NCBI GenBank assembly: GCA_027484425.1
Contig: JAIXSZ010000063.1
Span: 1-64,000, forward strand
Direction of reading: 5' to 3'
DNA from: Sphingobacteriales bacterium
GTDB taxonomy: Bacteria > Bacteroidota > Bacteroidia > Chitinophagales > Chitinophagaceae
Length of the DNA stretch: 64,000 bases
Shown: positions 57,618 through 64,000 of the stretch, one piece after another
Layout of the letters: the number at the start of each line of letters is the position of its first letter
Position numbering within the stretch: position 1 is the first letter of the stretch
The notes under the pieces: model-generated
Databases searched by the model: none
The model's input: only the letters and a program-made list of their open reading frames with translations
Told to the model about the DNA's origin: nothing
Translations under genes and position numbers: made by a program

Positions 57618-58538
57618 ATGTCTTTATTAATAGTTGGTACATTGGCGTTTGACGCGTTAGAGACTCCATTCGGTAAAGTAGACCGTATAATAGGTGGGTC
57701 TGGTACCTATGCTGCATTGGCGGCTTCAAATTTTACAGAACCTACCAACCTGATATCCATTGTTGGTGGAGATTTTCCAGAGGAGGAAATGAACGAGTTG
57801 AAGGCAAGAGGTGTAAAATTTGATGGTGTAGATGTGATGGCAGACGAAAAGAGTTTTTTCTGGAGTGGTCGTTATCACATGGATATGAACACAAGGGATA
57901 CTTTGGTTACAGATCTTAATGTACTAGCAAAATTTGACCCTAAAATTCCTGAAAGCTACCAAGGTAGTGAGTATGTGATGCTTGGCAACTTGATGCCAGC
58001 TGTGCAAATAAGTGTACTGGAGCAACTGAAGTCTAAGCCAAAGTTGGTGATAATGGATACCATGAACTTCTGGATGGACATAGCTATGGACGATCTACAG
58101 AAAGTGCTGGGCATGGTGGACCTGCTAATGGTAAACGATAGTGAAGCACGTCAGTTGAGTGGAGAGTATTCATTGGTAAAAGCTGCTCGTAAGATACAAG
58201 CCATGGGACCAAAGTATGTGATAGTGAAAAAAGGTGAGCATGGCGCTTTGCTGTTTCATGGTGACAAAATATTTTCGGCCCCTGCATTGCCATTAGAGGA
58301 TGTTTTTGACCCAACTGGTGCAGGCGATTCTTTTGCCGGTGGTTTTATTGGCTATTTGGCAAGGGTAGACAGCACTTCTTTCGAAAGTATGAAGGCTGCC
58401 ATAATTATGGGATCTGCAATAGCTTCTTTCTGCGTGGAGAAATTCGGTCCAGAGAGATTGAAAGAAATATCGGCAGCAGATATTGAGGCTAGGGTAAATG
58501 AGTTTATTTCTTTGTCGAACTTTGATGTAAGATCTTAA
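57618..58538 (+). CDS. PfkB-family carbohydrate kinase
   Basis: A 306-aa kinase: N-terminal 'MSLLIVGTLAFDALETPFGKVDRIIGGSGTYAALAASNF' (in part) with the Gly-Gly substrate motif 'IIGGSGTYAALA', and the C-terminal PfkB signature 'DPTGAGDSFAGGFIGYLA' with catalytic Asp in 'GAGD'. 'MLGNLMPAVQISVLEQL' and 'VNDSEARQLSG' are usual for the adenosine/ribokinase-like branch. The substrate (sugar, adenosine or similar) is not fixed by the sequence. Confidence 0.9.
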   Translation: MSLLIVGTLAFDALETPFGKVDRIIGGSGTYAALAASNFTEPTNLISIVGGDFPEEEMNELKARGVKFDGVDVMADEKSFFWSGRYHMDMNTRDTLVTDLNVLAKFDPKIPESYQGSEYVMLGNLMPAVQISVLEQLKSKPKLVIMDTMNFWMDIAMDDLQKVLGMVDLLMVNDSEARQLSGEYSLVKAARKIQAMGPKYVIVKKGEHGALLFHGDKIFSAPALPLEDVFDPTGAGDSFAGGFIGYLARVDSTSFESMKAAIIMGSAIASFCVEKFGPERLKEISAADIEARVNEFISLSNFDVRS

Positions 58539-58539
58539 T

Positions 58540-58585
58540 ATCTAACTTAGTTGGTGCAGTATCCACTGCGCCAACTAAGTTAGAT
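58540..58585. terminator. Long hairpin terminator between convergent genes
   Basis: A 21-bp stem (58540-58560 with 58565-58585, one G-T pair) with a 4-base loop ATCC fills the 49-base space between the sugar kinase stop (58538) and the histidine kinase stop (58588). It serves both strands; T-runs are weak. Confidence 0.85.
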
Positions 58586-58587
58586 TA

Positions 58588-60036
58588 CTATGAAGGTAAC
58601 ACAGGGAAAGACATAGAAAAAGTTGTACCCTCTCCTTTAGTAGACAAAACGTCGGTGTTAGTGCCGTGTGCCTTCATAATGCTAAGTGTGAAGGATAAAC
58701 CCAGCCCAGCACCTGTAGGCTTACTGGTGTAATAGGGTTCAAATATTCTGTTTATATTTTCTTCGCTTATTCCGCAGCCATTGTCTGCGATAGTTAATAG
58801 TGCCTTTTGCTCCTTTTCTACCAAATTGATAGCTATCATTCCAGTGTTTTCTTTTACAGCTTCTGTGGCATTAATAAGTATATTCAGCAATGCTAGTTTT
58901 AGGTTTTTTTTGTCAGCCATAATCATTACTGGTAGAGAAGAATAGTTTAGGGTGAGTTTAATTTTTTTCAATGTTATACGGTCATTAGATGCCACAACAG
59001 CCTCATCTATAACATGTTGCAAGCAACAAGCTTTGTGAAAATTATCTTTCGGATTTGAAGAATGTAGTAGCTCTCCAATTAGGTTATTTATTCTTATGCT
59101 GTTTCGTTTAATAATGTCAAGATACAAAGAGGGTTCTGTTTCGGTAATTTCAGATTGTAGTTGCGATGCAGAAATAGTGATATTATTCAGTGGGTTGCGG
59201 ACCTCGTGAGCCAATGTTCGTATTAGCCTGGAAGTAGCAGCCATTTTTTCTAGTTGCAATGCTGACTTTTCCGCCTTCTTAAGGTTAGTAATGTCGTGTA
59301 TTATGCCTTGTAAATAATTGTTTTTTTCATTACTTGCTATTACGGTCACTGATATGATGCATGGTTTTGCCTTGCCTGAAATAGTGAATAAGGACGTAGG
59401 GTAATCATCGATTGATATTCCTTTGTTGAGATTTTGAATAAAGAAATCCCTTATGTTAACGTCTGTAAGTAATTGAGGTAGTGATAGGTTTTGAAATGCA
59501 GCTTTGGTATATCCAAGCATGTCAGTAACGGCGTCATTAACTTCAGTGATTCGAAGCGTTGAGTCAGCTACAAAAATAATGTCTTTTGATTTTTCGAATA
59601 TGCGCCTGTATTTATTTTCACTATCGCGTAGTGCTTTCATACTTTTAGCTCGCTCTAATGCATATCGTATACTTCGTTCTATTTTTTCTCTATTTAGTTC
59701 TGTTTTTATTAGGTAGTCAATAGCGCCAAACTGCATAGCTTCGAGGTCAATTTTATAATTTCCCTGACCTGTTAAAAGTATTATGGGACTGGTACACCCT
59801 ATTCGTTTTGCCTCTGCCAAAAAATCTAAACCCGATTTGGCACCAAGCCTATAATCAACAAAGTATAGGTCATAAATACCAGTAGCCATTTTTTCAATTC
59901 CATTGGTGTAGCTAGACGCCCAATCTATTTGAAATGTGTTACTGCTGATGTCATTGATGTGACCAGATGTAATGATGAAATCATCCTCATCATCATCCAC
60001 TATTAGAATTCTCGACGCGTTGTTGTGTGTAAGCAT
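58588..60036 (-). CDS. REC-PAS-histidine kinase hybrid
   Basis: A 482-aa protein with domain order REC (residues 8-125, phospho-acceptor D61 in 'LYFVDYRLG', acidic pocket 'VDDDEDD'), PAS (~140-255, 'IFVADSTLRITEVNDAVTDMLGYT'), HisKA with H277 in 'TLAHEVRNPLNNI', and HATPase with 'NILINATEAVKENT', 'DNGCGI' and 'GAGLGLSFTL'. A receiver in front of a kinase means it can be switched by another kinase instead of sensing a signal itself. No membrane segment. No partner regulator is adjacent. Confidence 0.92.
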   Translation of the reverse strand: MLTHNNASRILIVDDDEDDFIITSGHINDISSNTFQIDWASSYTNGIEKMATGIYDLYFVDYRLGAKSGLDFLAEAKRIGCTSPIILLTGQGNYKIDLEAMQFGAIDYLIKTELNREKIERSIRYALERAKSMKALRDSENKYRRIFEKSKDIIFVADSTLRITEVNDAVTDMLGYTKAAFQNLSLPQLLTDVNIRDFFIQNLNKGISIDDYPTSLFTISGKAKPCIISVTVIASNEKNNYLQGIIHDITNLKKAEKSALQLEKMAATSRLIRTLAHEVRNPLNNITISASQLQSEITETEPSLYLDIIKRNSIRINNLIGELLHSSNPKDNFHKACCLQHVIDEAVVASNDRITLKKIKLTLNYSSLPVMIMADKKNLKLALLNILINATEAVKENTGMIAINLVEKEQKALLTIADNGCGISEENINRIFEPYYTSKPTGAGLGLSFTLSIMKAHGTNTDVLSTKGEGTTFSMSFPVLPS

Positions 60037-60255
60037 TTTACAGCTATGTATAAGGGGGTATGTAAAGTTAGTTATGAATAACTGAAATGGTACACATCGG
60101 CTTATCGTGATATTGTATCAGTATCAAGTATGTTTCCTGTTTTCATTATTCGCCATAAACCAAATTGATAAAAAATTTAGCCTTACTACAATGTTTGTAA
60201 AATGTAATATAATTAGCTGGCGTACCGAGTAATGCAAATGTTGTTGGTACAGCAA

Positions 60256-60969
60256 TTACAGATTTAGGTAATAGGCAGAAAGTAGTTCTTTGAAAGAACT
60301 TGTGTAGTTGCCATCATGGTCTTTTATCGACAATTCTGTAATTACCGGAGATGATATTTGTAATGGTGACAAAAGGGTAACTACTCGTTTTACAGGGGAG
60401 GAAGGTGTATGTTTAATATAAAGACATTGGGACTCGAAGAGATTACATTCAATTGCTGTTTGTCGCCATAGTAAGTACTCCGTGTAGGGCAGTAGTAGCG
60501 ACAGGAAGCCGTCATTTGCCAGCAATGAATATACTTTAGTGAACAATTGGCGACTAGTGAGTGAAACATCATGTCGGGCCAAGTTTTTGACAGGGGTAGG
60601 CCCCAGTAAACTATGTGAAAAAAAAGGAGGATTGCAGATAATAACGTCATATTTGGCACCTGCTTTATAATCTCGTACGTCAGAGACGTAACACTTTAGT
60701 CTATTGGACCAGGGGCTATCAATAAAGTTTTGTGATGCTTGGGAAGCTGCTTCAGGGTCTATCTCTACCGCTTCTATCTTTATGTTGGGGTTTCTTTGTG
60801 CCAGCATAAGAGACAAGAGCCCTGTGCCTGTGCCAATATCCATTACATGGTTACTGGCAGTAGGTAATGGTGTCCAAGCCCCTTGAATACAGGCATCGGT
60901 AGTCACCTTCATGGCACAATCGCCCTGATTGATTCTGAATGCTTTGAATTGAAACCAAGAGTTGCTCAT
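60256..60969 (-). CDS. trmN6: tRNA1(Val) (adenine(37)-N6)-methyltransferase
   Basis: A 237-aa SAM-dependent methyltransferase: 'FQFKAFRINQGDCAMKVTTDACIQGAW' (in part) is the family opening, 'VMDIGTGTGLLSLMLAQR' is the SAM motif I, and 'YDVIICNPPFF' is the N6-adenine catalytic 'NPPF' motif. It methylates A37 next to the anticodon of tRNA-Val. ATG at 60969 overlaps the tsaD stop by 4 bases (ATGA), so the pair is translationally coupled. A TTG at 60975 is a less likely start. Confidence 0.88.
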   Translation of the reverse strand: MSNSWFQFKAFRINQGDCAMKVTTDACIQGAWTPLPTASNHVMDIGTGTGLLSLMLAQRNPNIKIEAVEIDPEAASQASQNFIDSPWSNRLKCYVSDVRDYKAGAKYDVIICNPPFFSHSLLGPTPVKNLARHDVSLTSRQLFTKVYSLLANDGFLSLLLPYTEYLLWRQTAIECNLFESQCLYIKHTPSSPVKRVVTLLSPLQISSPVITELSIKDHDGNYTSSFKELLSAYYLNL

Positions 60970-61976
60970 GACCAAGTAGCTCTAGCACTGGGTGTAGCTG
61001 AAAAGTCTGTAAATGAACCTTGAAGGTATTTGTAATGAGCGGTTATACCTATCATAGCTGCATTGTCTGTACAATACTGAAATGCAGGAATATATACTTG
61101 CCAGCCTTTTCGCTCACCTGTTTTAACAATGGCATTCCTTAAACCAGAGTTGGCTGACACACCACCAGCAATGCCAATGTGTTTTATACCCAAGTCATCG
61201 GCTGCTTTTTCTAGTTTGGTCATCAGTACTTTGATGATAGTATATTGTACTGATGCACATATATCATGCATATTTTTCTCGGCAAATTCAGGGTCTTTCT
61301 TTCGCTCAGCTTGCAAGAAATAAAGAACAGATGTTTTGATGCCACTGAAACTGAAAGAGTAGTTTTTCATTTCATTGGTTGGGAATTTGAACCGTAGCGG
61401 ATCGCCAATGGCTGCATACTTATCCACCAATGGACCGCCGGGGTATGGTAACCCCAACATTTTGGCCACTTTGTCAAAAGCTTCTCCAGCTGCGTCATCC
61501 ATCGTTTCACCTAGAACTTCCATGTTTAGATGGCTTCGACAAAGTACTATCTGTGTATGCCCCCCTGAAACTGTAAGACAAAGGAAGGGAAAAGAAGGTT
61601 GAGCCTCAATGAAGTGAGCTAATACGTGCGCCTGCATATGATGCACTGCAATGAGTGGTAGGTTGCGTGCCTGTGCAAATGACTTTGCAAAACAAGTGCC
61701 TACTAGTAACGAGCCTATTAGGCCTGGAGCTTGTGTGAATGCAACTGCATTAATGTCTTCTTTTTTGATTCCTGCATCTTTGATAGCAACATCAACGACT
61801 GGAATTATATTTTGTATATGAGCACGCGAAGCCATTTCTGGCACCACACCTCCATACCGTTCGTGCACCTTTTGGGTGGCAATCTGGTTGCTAAGTACCT
61901 TTCCGTTTTGTACTATTGCAGCGCTAGTTTCATCGCAAGACGATTCTATAGCAAGTATATTGATGTTGTTGGTCAA
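60966..61976 (-). CDS. tsaD: tRNA N6-adenosine threonylcarbamoyltransferase TsaD
   Basis: This 336-aa metalloenzyme transfers the threonylcarbamoyl group onto A37 of ANN-decoding tRNAs (t6A). Signatures: 'ILAIESSCDETSAAIV' (N-terminal), 'GGVVPEMASRAH', metal-binding 'HHMQAHVLAHF', 'LTVSGGHTQIVL', 'GEAFDKVAKMLGLPYPGGPLVD', and a late 'GGVSANSGLR' and 'CTDNAAMI'. Operates with TsaB, TsaC and TsaE, none of which are in the window. First gene of a two-gene operon with trmN6. Confidence 0.96.
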   Translation of the reverse strand: MTNNINILAIESSCDETSAAIVQNGKVLSNQIATQKVHERYGGVVPEMASRAHIQNIIPVVDVAIKDAGIKKEDINAVAFTQAPGLIGSLLVGTCFAKSFAQARNLPLIAVHHMQAHVLAHFIEAQPSFPFLCLTVSGGHTQIVLCRSHLNMEVLGETMDDAAGEAFDKVAKMLGLPYPGGPLVDKYAAIGDPLRFKFPTNEMKNYSFSFSGIKTSVLYFLQAERKKDPEFAEKNMHDICASVQYTIIKVLMTKLEKAADDLGIKHIGIAGGVSANSGLRNAIVKTGERKGWQVYIPAFQYCTDNAAMIGITAHYKYLQGSFTDFSATPSARATWS

Positions 61977-61993
61977 AATATATTGTTAGGCTA

Positions 61994-62001
61994 CAAAATT
62001 A
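61994..62001 (-). promoter_or_regulatory. -7 box (TAATTTTG) of tsaD-trmN6
   Basis: Minus-strand TAATTTTG lies 17 bases upstream of the tsaD ATG at 61976. No TTG at ideal -33 distance. Confidence 0.5.
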
Positions 62002-62048
62002 GTAGCTAAGTGTTCAATTTTGGCATGGTAAGCCATATAATTTGATAA

Positions 62049-63302
62049 TTATTGTTTATCCTTTTCAGGTTTCAAAATAAGCCTTAAGGTAGTGTCGTTA
62101 GTAAAGTAACTAATGGCCCAATTAATGAAAATGAAAAGCTTATTGCGCACACTAAGTATGAGCATTAGGTGCAGGAACATCCATGTAAACCATGCCAGAC
62201 GACCCTGAAAACTGAAAAATGGTAAATCTACCACAGCTTTATGCTTGCCTACTGTAGCCATAGAGCCTGGTGACTTGTAAATGAACGCTTTTAGTGGGTT
62301 GTTGTTTTTGAGTCTTTTCAGGTTTATTGCTAAATTCTTAGCTTGATTAATGGCTACATTGGCAACTTGTGGATGTCCTTTTGGGAAGTCTTTTGTTTCC
62401 ATATAAGCTATATCTCCTAGGGCAAATACTTTATTCATGTTGGCAACTTCATTGTATTCGTTTACCATTATTCTATTGCCTTTTACTACTGAGGTGGGGG
62501 GTATACCAGCAGGTAAATTGCCTGTAATGCCTGCACTCCATATCATGGTGCGGGTTTTTATGGTATTGCCATTATTTAGTGTTAGTAATTTGCCATCGTA
62601 ATCGGTAGCAAATGTATTGACCAATACCTTCACCCCCATTTCTTCCAAGTACTTTTTAGAGAACTTGCGAGATTCTTCACTCATGTTTTGCAAAGTATTT
62701 GGCATTCCCTCAACCAGATACACCGTTAGTTTGGAGAAGTCCATATCAGGATAATCGCGCGGCAGAATATTTTTTTTCATTTCTGCCAAGGAGCCAGCAA
62801 GCTCTACGCCAGTAGGACCACCTCCTGCAATAACTATGTTCATTATTTCCTCTTGCTCATCGGTAGTTGCGGATAGTGCATTTTCGAAGTTGAGCAGAAT
62901 TCTGTTTCTTAGGGCTATTGCCTCGTTAGTAGACTTCATAGGATAGGTGTACTTTTCAAAGTTTTTGTTGCCAAAAAAGTTGGTAGTGCACCCAGTGGCT
63001 ATGACCAGATAATCATAGTAATAGCTATCATCCTCAGTTGTTACTAATTGTTTAGTAGGGTTTATGTCTGTAACCTTTCCTATTCGAATGTGGATGTCTT
63101 TGTCTTTTTGAAATACTTTTCTGAGAGGGAACGATACTGCGCTAGGCTCCAACCTTGCAGTAGCTACCTGATAAAAAAGTGGCTGAAACTGGTGGAAATT
63201 GTATTGGTCTATAAGTGTGATTTCAAATTCCAATCCTTTTGAGTGCTTTGCAAGTTGGAGACCTGCAAAGCCACCGCCTAGTATAACCAGCTTCTTTTTC
63301 AT
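62049..63302 (-). CDS. Type II NADH:quinone oxidoreductase (NDH-2-like)
   Basis: A 417-aa flavoprotein: FAD motif 'VILGGGFAGLQLAKH' (residues 5-19), NAD motif 'IVIAGGGPTGVELAGSLAEM' (~165), 'MIWSAGITGNLPAG', and the second FAD-binding 'VFALGDIAYME'. The C-terminal 'RLAWFTWMFLHLMLIL' and 'LFIFINWAISYF' helices anchor it to the membrane, as in NDH-2. It would feed electrons from NADH to menaquinone without proton pumping. ATG 63302 is used; the two upstream codons are 'MH'. Confidence 0.9.
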   Translation of the reverse strand: MKKKLVILGGGFAGLQLAKHSKGLEFEITLIDQYNFHQFQPLFYQVATARLEPSAVSFPLRKVFQKDKDIHIRIGKVTDINPTKQLVTTEDDSYYYDYLVIATGCTTNFFGNKNFEKYTYPMKSTNEAIALRNRILLNFENALSATTDEQEEIMNIVIAGGGPTGVELAGSLAEMKKNILPRDYPDMDFSKLTVYLVEGMPNTLQNMSEESRKFSKKYLEEMGVKVLVNTFATDYDGKLLTLNNGNTIKTRTMIWSAGITGNLPAGIPPTSVVKGNRIMVNEYNEVANMNKVFALGDIAYMETKDFPKGHPQVANVAINQAKNLAINLKRLKNNNPLKAFIYKSPGSMATVGKHKAVVDLPFFSFQGRLAWFTWMFLHLMLILSVRNKLFIFINWAISYFTNDTTLRLILKPEKDKQ

Positions 63303-63400
63303 GTGCAATGTTGAGTGAGAAATTAATAATTAAAGGTACCCAATAGCGATGGTTATGAAATGCAACATGGTGTTAAATACTGGTATATGCATAAATAAAT

Positions 63401-63422
63401 TACCCCCGCAAAGGCAGGGGTA
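63401..63422 (-). terminator. Short intrinsic terminator of the right-edge gene
   Basis: Stem 63401-63409 with 63414-63422 (9 bp including one G-T pair) and a 4-base loop; on the minus strand it is followed by AATTTATTT. It ends the gene stopping at 63451. Confidence 0.7.
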
Positions 63423-63450
63423 GTTTATTTTAAATTATGTATTGAATTAA

Positions 63451-64000
63451 TTAGTGTGCACGTCCTTTTGCTGGAGTTACTCTATTCATATCGTCTTGTG
63501 GTGTTTTCCAAGCCATTTTGTTGAAATAAACTCTTACACCCAATAAAAGACCATAGTTATGGCTTCTAACAGTTTGTACCTCATTAAGCATTGAATTGTA
63601 GTTAACACCTAATGCTTTGTTATTGGCATCCCTCACGATTTGGTCGGTAAGTCTTAATGCATTATTGTTAGATGTATTAGTGAACGATTGAGCAGTATAA
63701 TACGCACCTAAACGTATGCAGATGTTTCGAACTACCATGTAGTTCACTGCTACTTCACCAGTATATCCTAAAGAGCCAGATTTGTATTTTACTTCTCCCT
63801 CTCCGTTAACGGTATTTAAGTTAAGACCCACACTTTTGCCTATGCTGTCTTGGAACCTGAAGTAGTTTTTTACATCTCCTCTAGGGAAATCTTTCAGATA
63901 TTCAGCTTTTGTAACCAATAGGCTAGTACTGTCTGGGATAGATGAGTTGTCGTAAACAGGGAAGTTGCCTTCAAATTTATAAATTCCTTCGTAATCAAAT
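63451..64000 (-). CDS. Outer-membrane barrel protein, C-terminal part
   Basis: The frame is open from the right edge to the stop at 63451, so the N-terminus is outside; the TTG at 63918 is only internal. Visible blocks: 'VNGEGEVKYKSGSLGYTGEVAVNYMVVRN', 'CIRLGAYYTAQSFTNTSNNN', 'RSHNYGLLLGVRVYFNKMAWKTP' (in part). The alternating strands and 'GLLLGVRVYF' closing strand indicate a beta-barrel of the Bacteroidota outer membrane, with an extra soluble tail 'QDDMNRVTPAKGRAH'. Function not assignable. Confidence 0.6.
   Translation of the reverse strand, partial: FDYEGIYKFEGNFPVYDNSSIPDSTSLLVTKAEYLKDFPRGDVKNYFRFQDSIGKSVGLNLNTVNGEGEVKYKSGSLGYTGEVAVNYMVVRNICIRLGAYYTAQSFTNTSNNNALRLTDQIVRDANNKALGVNYNSMLNEVQTVRSHNYGLLLGVRVYFNKMAWKTPQDDMNRVTPAKGRAH

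Overview
The window reads as a chromosomal stretch of a Bacteroidota bacterium, probably from the Chitinophagales/Chitinophagaceae side. The gliding/type IX secretion operon gldKLMN is present, the first gene ends in a type IX (type A) sorting domain, and there is a TonB-dependent receptor with a carboxypeptidase-like plug extension. Many genes follow promoters of the Bacteroidota type (TAnnTTTG at -7, sometimes TTG 19-20 bases further upstream; the tRNA-Phe promoter matches exactly). The order assignment is an inference from gene style; there is no 16S gene here.

Layout. 1-7.2 kb: C-terminus of a secreted Ig-like protein, release factor 3 (prfC), a beta-barrel porin, and a leftward envelope-sugar operon (Gfo/Idh/MocA dehydrogenase, lipoprotein, polyprenyl-phosphate sugar transferase). 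7.9-14.2 kb: gldK-gldL-gldM-gldN plus an outer-membrane protein, closed by a strong bidirectional terminator. 14.2-20.7 kb: housekeeping (SirB1-like protein, topA, an AtpZ-type membrane pair without the rest of the ATP synthase genes, SprT-like protease, glyA, tRNA-Phe). 20.8-26.5 kb: AT-rich accessory genes (FRG-domain protein, secreted Lcl-domain protein, small lipoprotein, a leftward set of immunity-like small proteins including a DUF4279 protein, an outer-membrane barrel). 26.5-38.9 kb: mtaB, a PH-like membrane protein, a lone DUF262/DUF1524 (GmrSD-like) protein, a TMTC-like glycosyltransferase with TPRs, a TonB receptor, an SDR, a DoxX/YCII/Crp set and a GAF histidine kinase.

39-46.5 kb is the most unusual part. 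It is AT-rich and carries a secreted YD-repeat-like protein, small lipoproteins and two immunity-like genes, then a run of repeat-bounded small genes. A 152-bp hairpin element is present twice (44054 and 45282) around a DUF6934 gene and its 56-aa partner. A 366-bp element is also present twice (45485 and 46079) around a 57-aa gene. Each 366-bp element carries two copies of a 95-bp sub-repeat containing a TTGATnATCAA dyad and paired ACCGGAAA motifs. No integrase, transposase or reverse transcriptase lies nearby. The layout looks like a cassette array or a set of site-specific recombination sites, but that is a hypothesis.

46.5-64 kb returns to core genes: cyclophilin, a DUF922-like secreted protein, a DUF3857/transglutaminase/DUF2569 protein, a PglD/PglE-like pair with an acyltransferase, dapD and a GT-C-like membrane protein, a PfkB sugar kinase, a REC-PAS-histidine kinase, the overlapping tRNA-modification pair tsaD-trmN6, a type II NADH dehydrogenase, and the C-terminus of an outer-membrane barrel that runs off the right edge. 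All calls come from reading the sequence; no database search was run, and identities between repeats were counted by eye.
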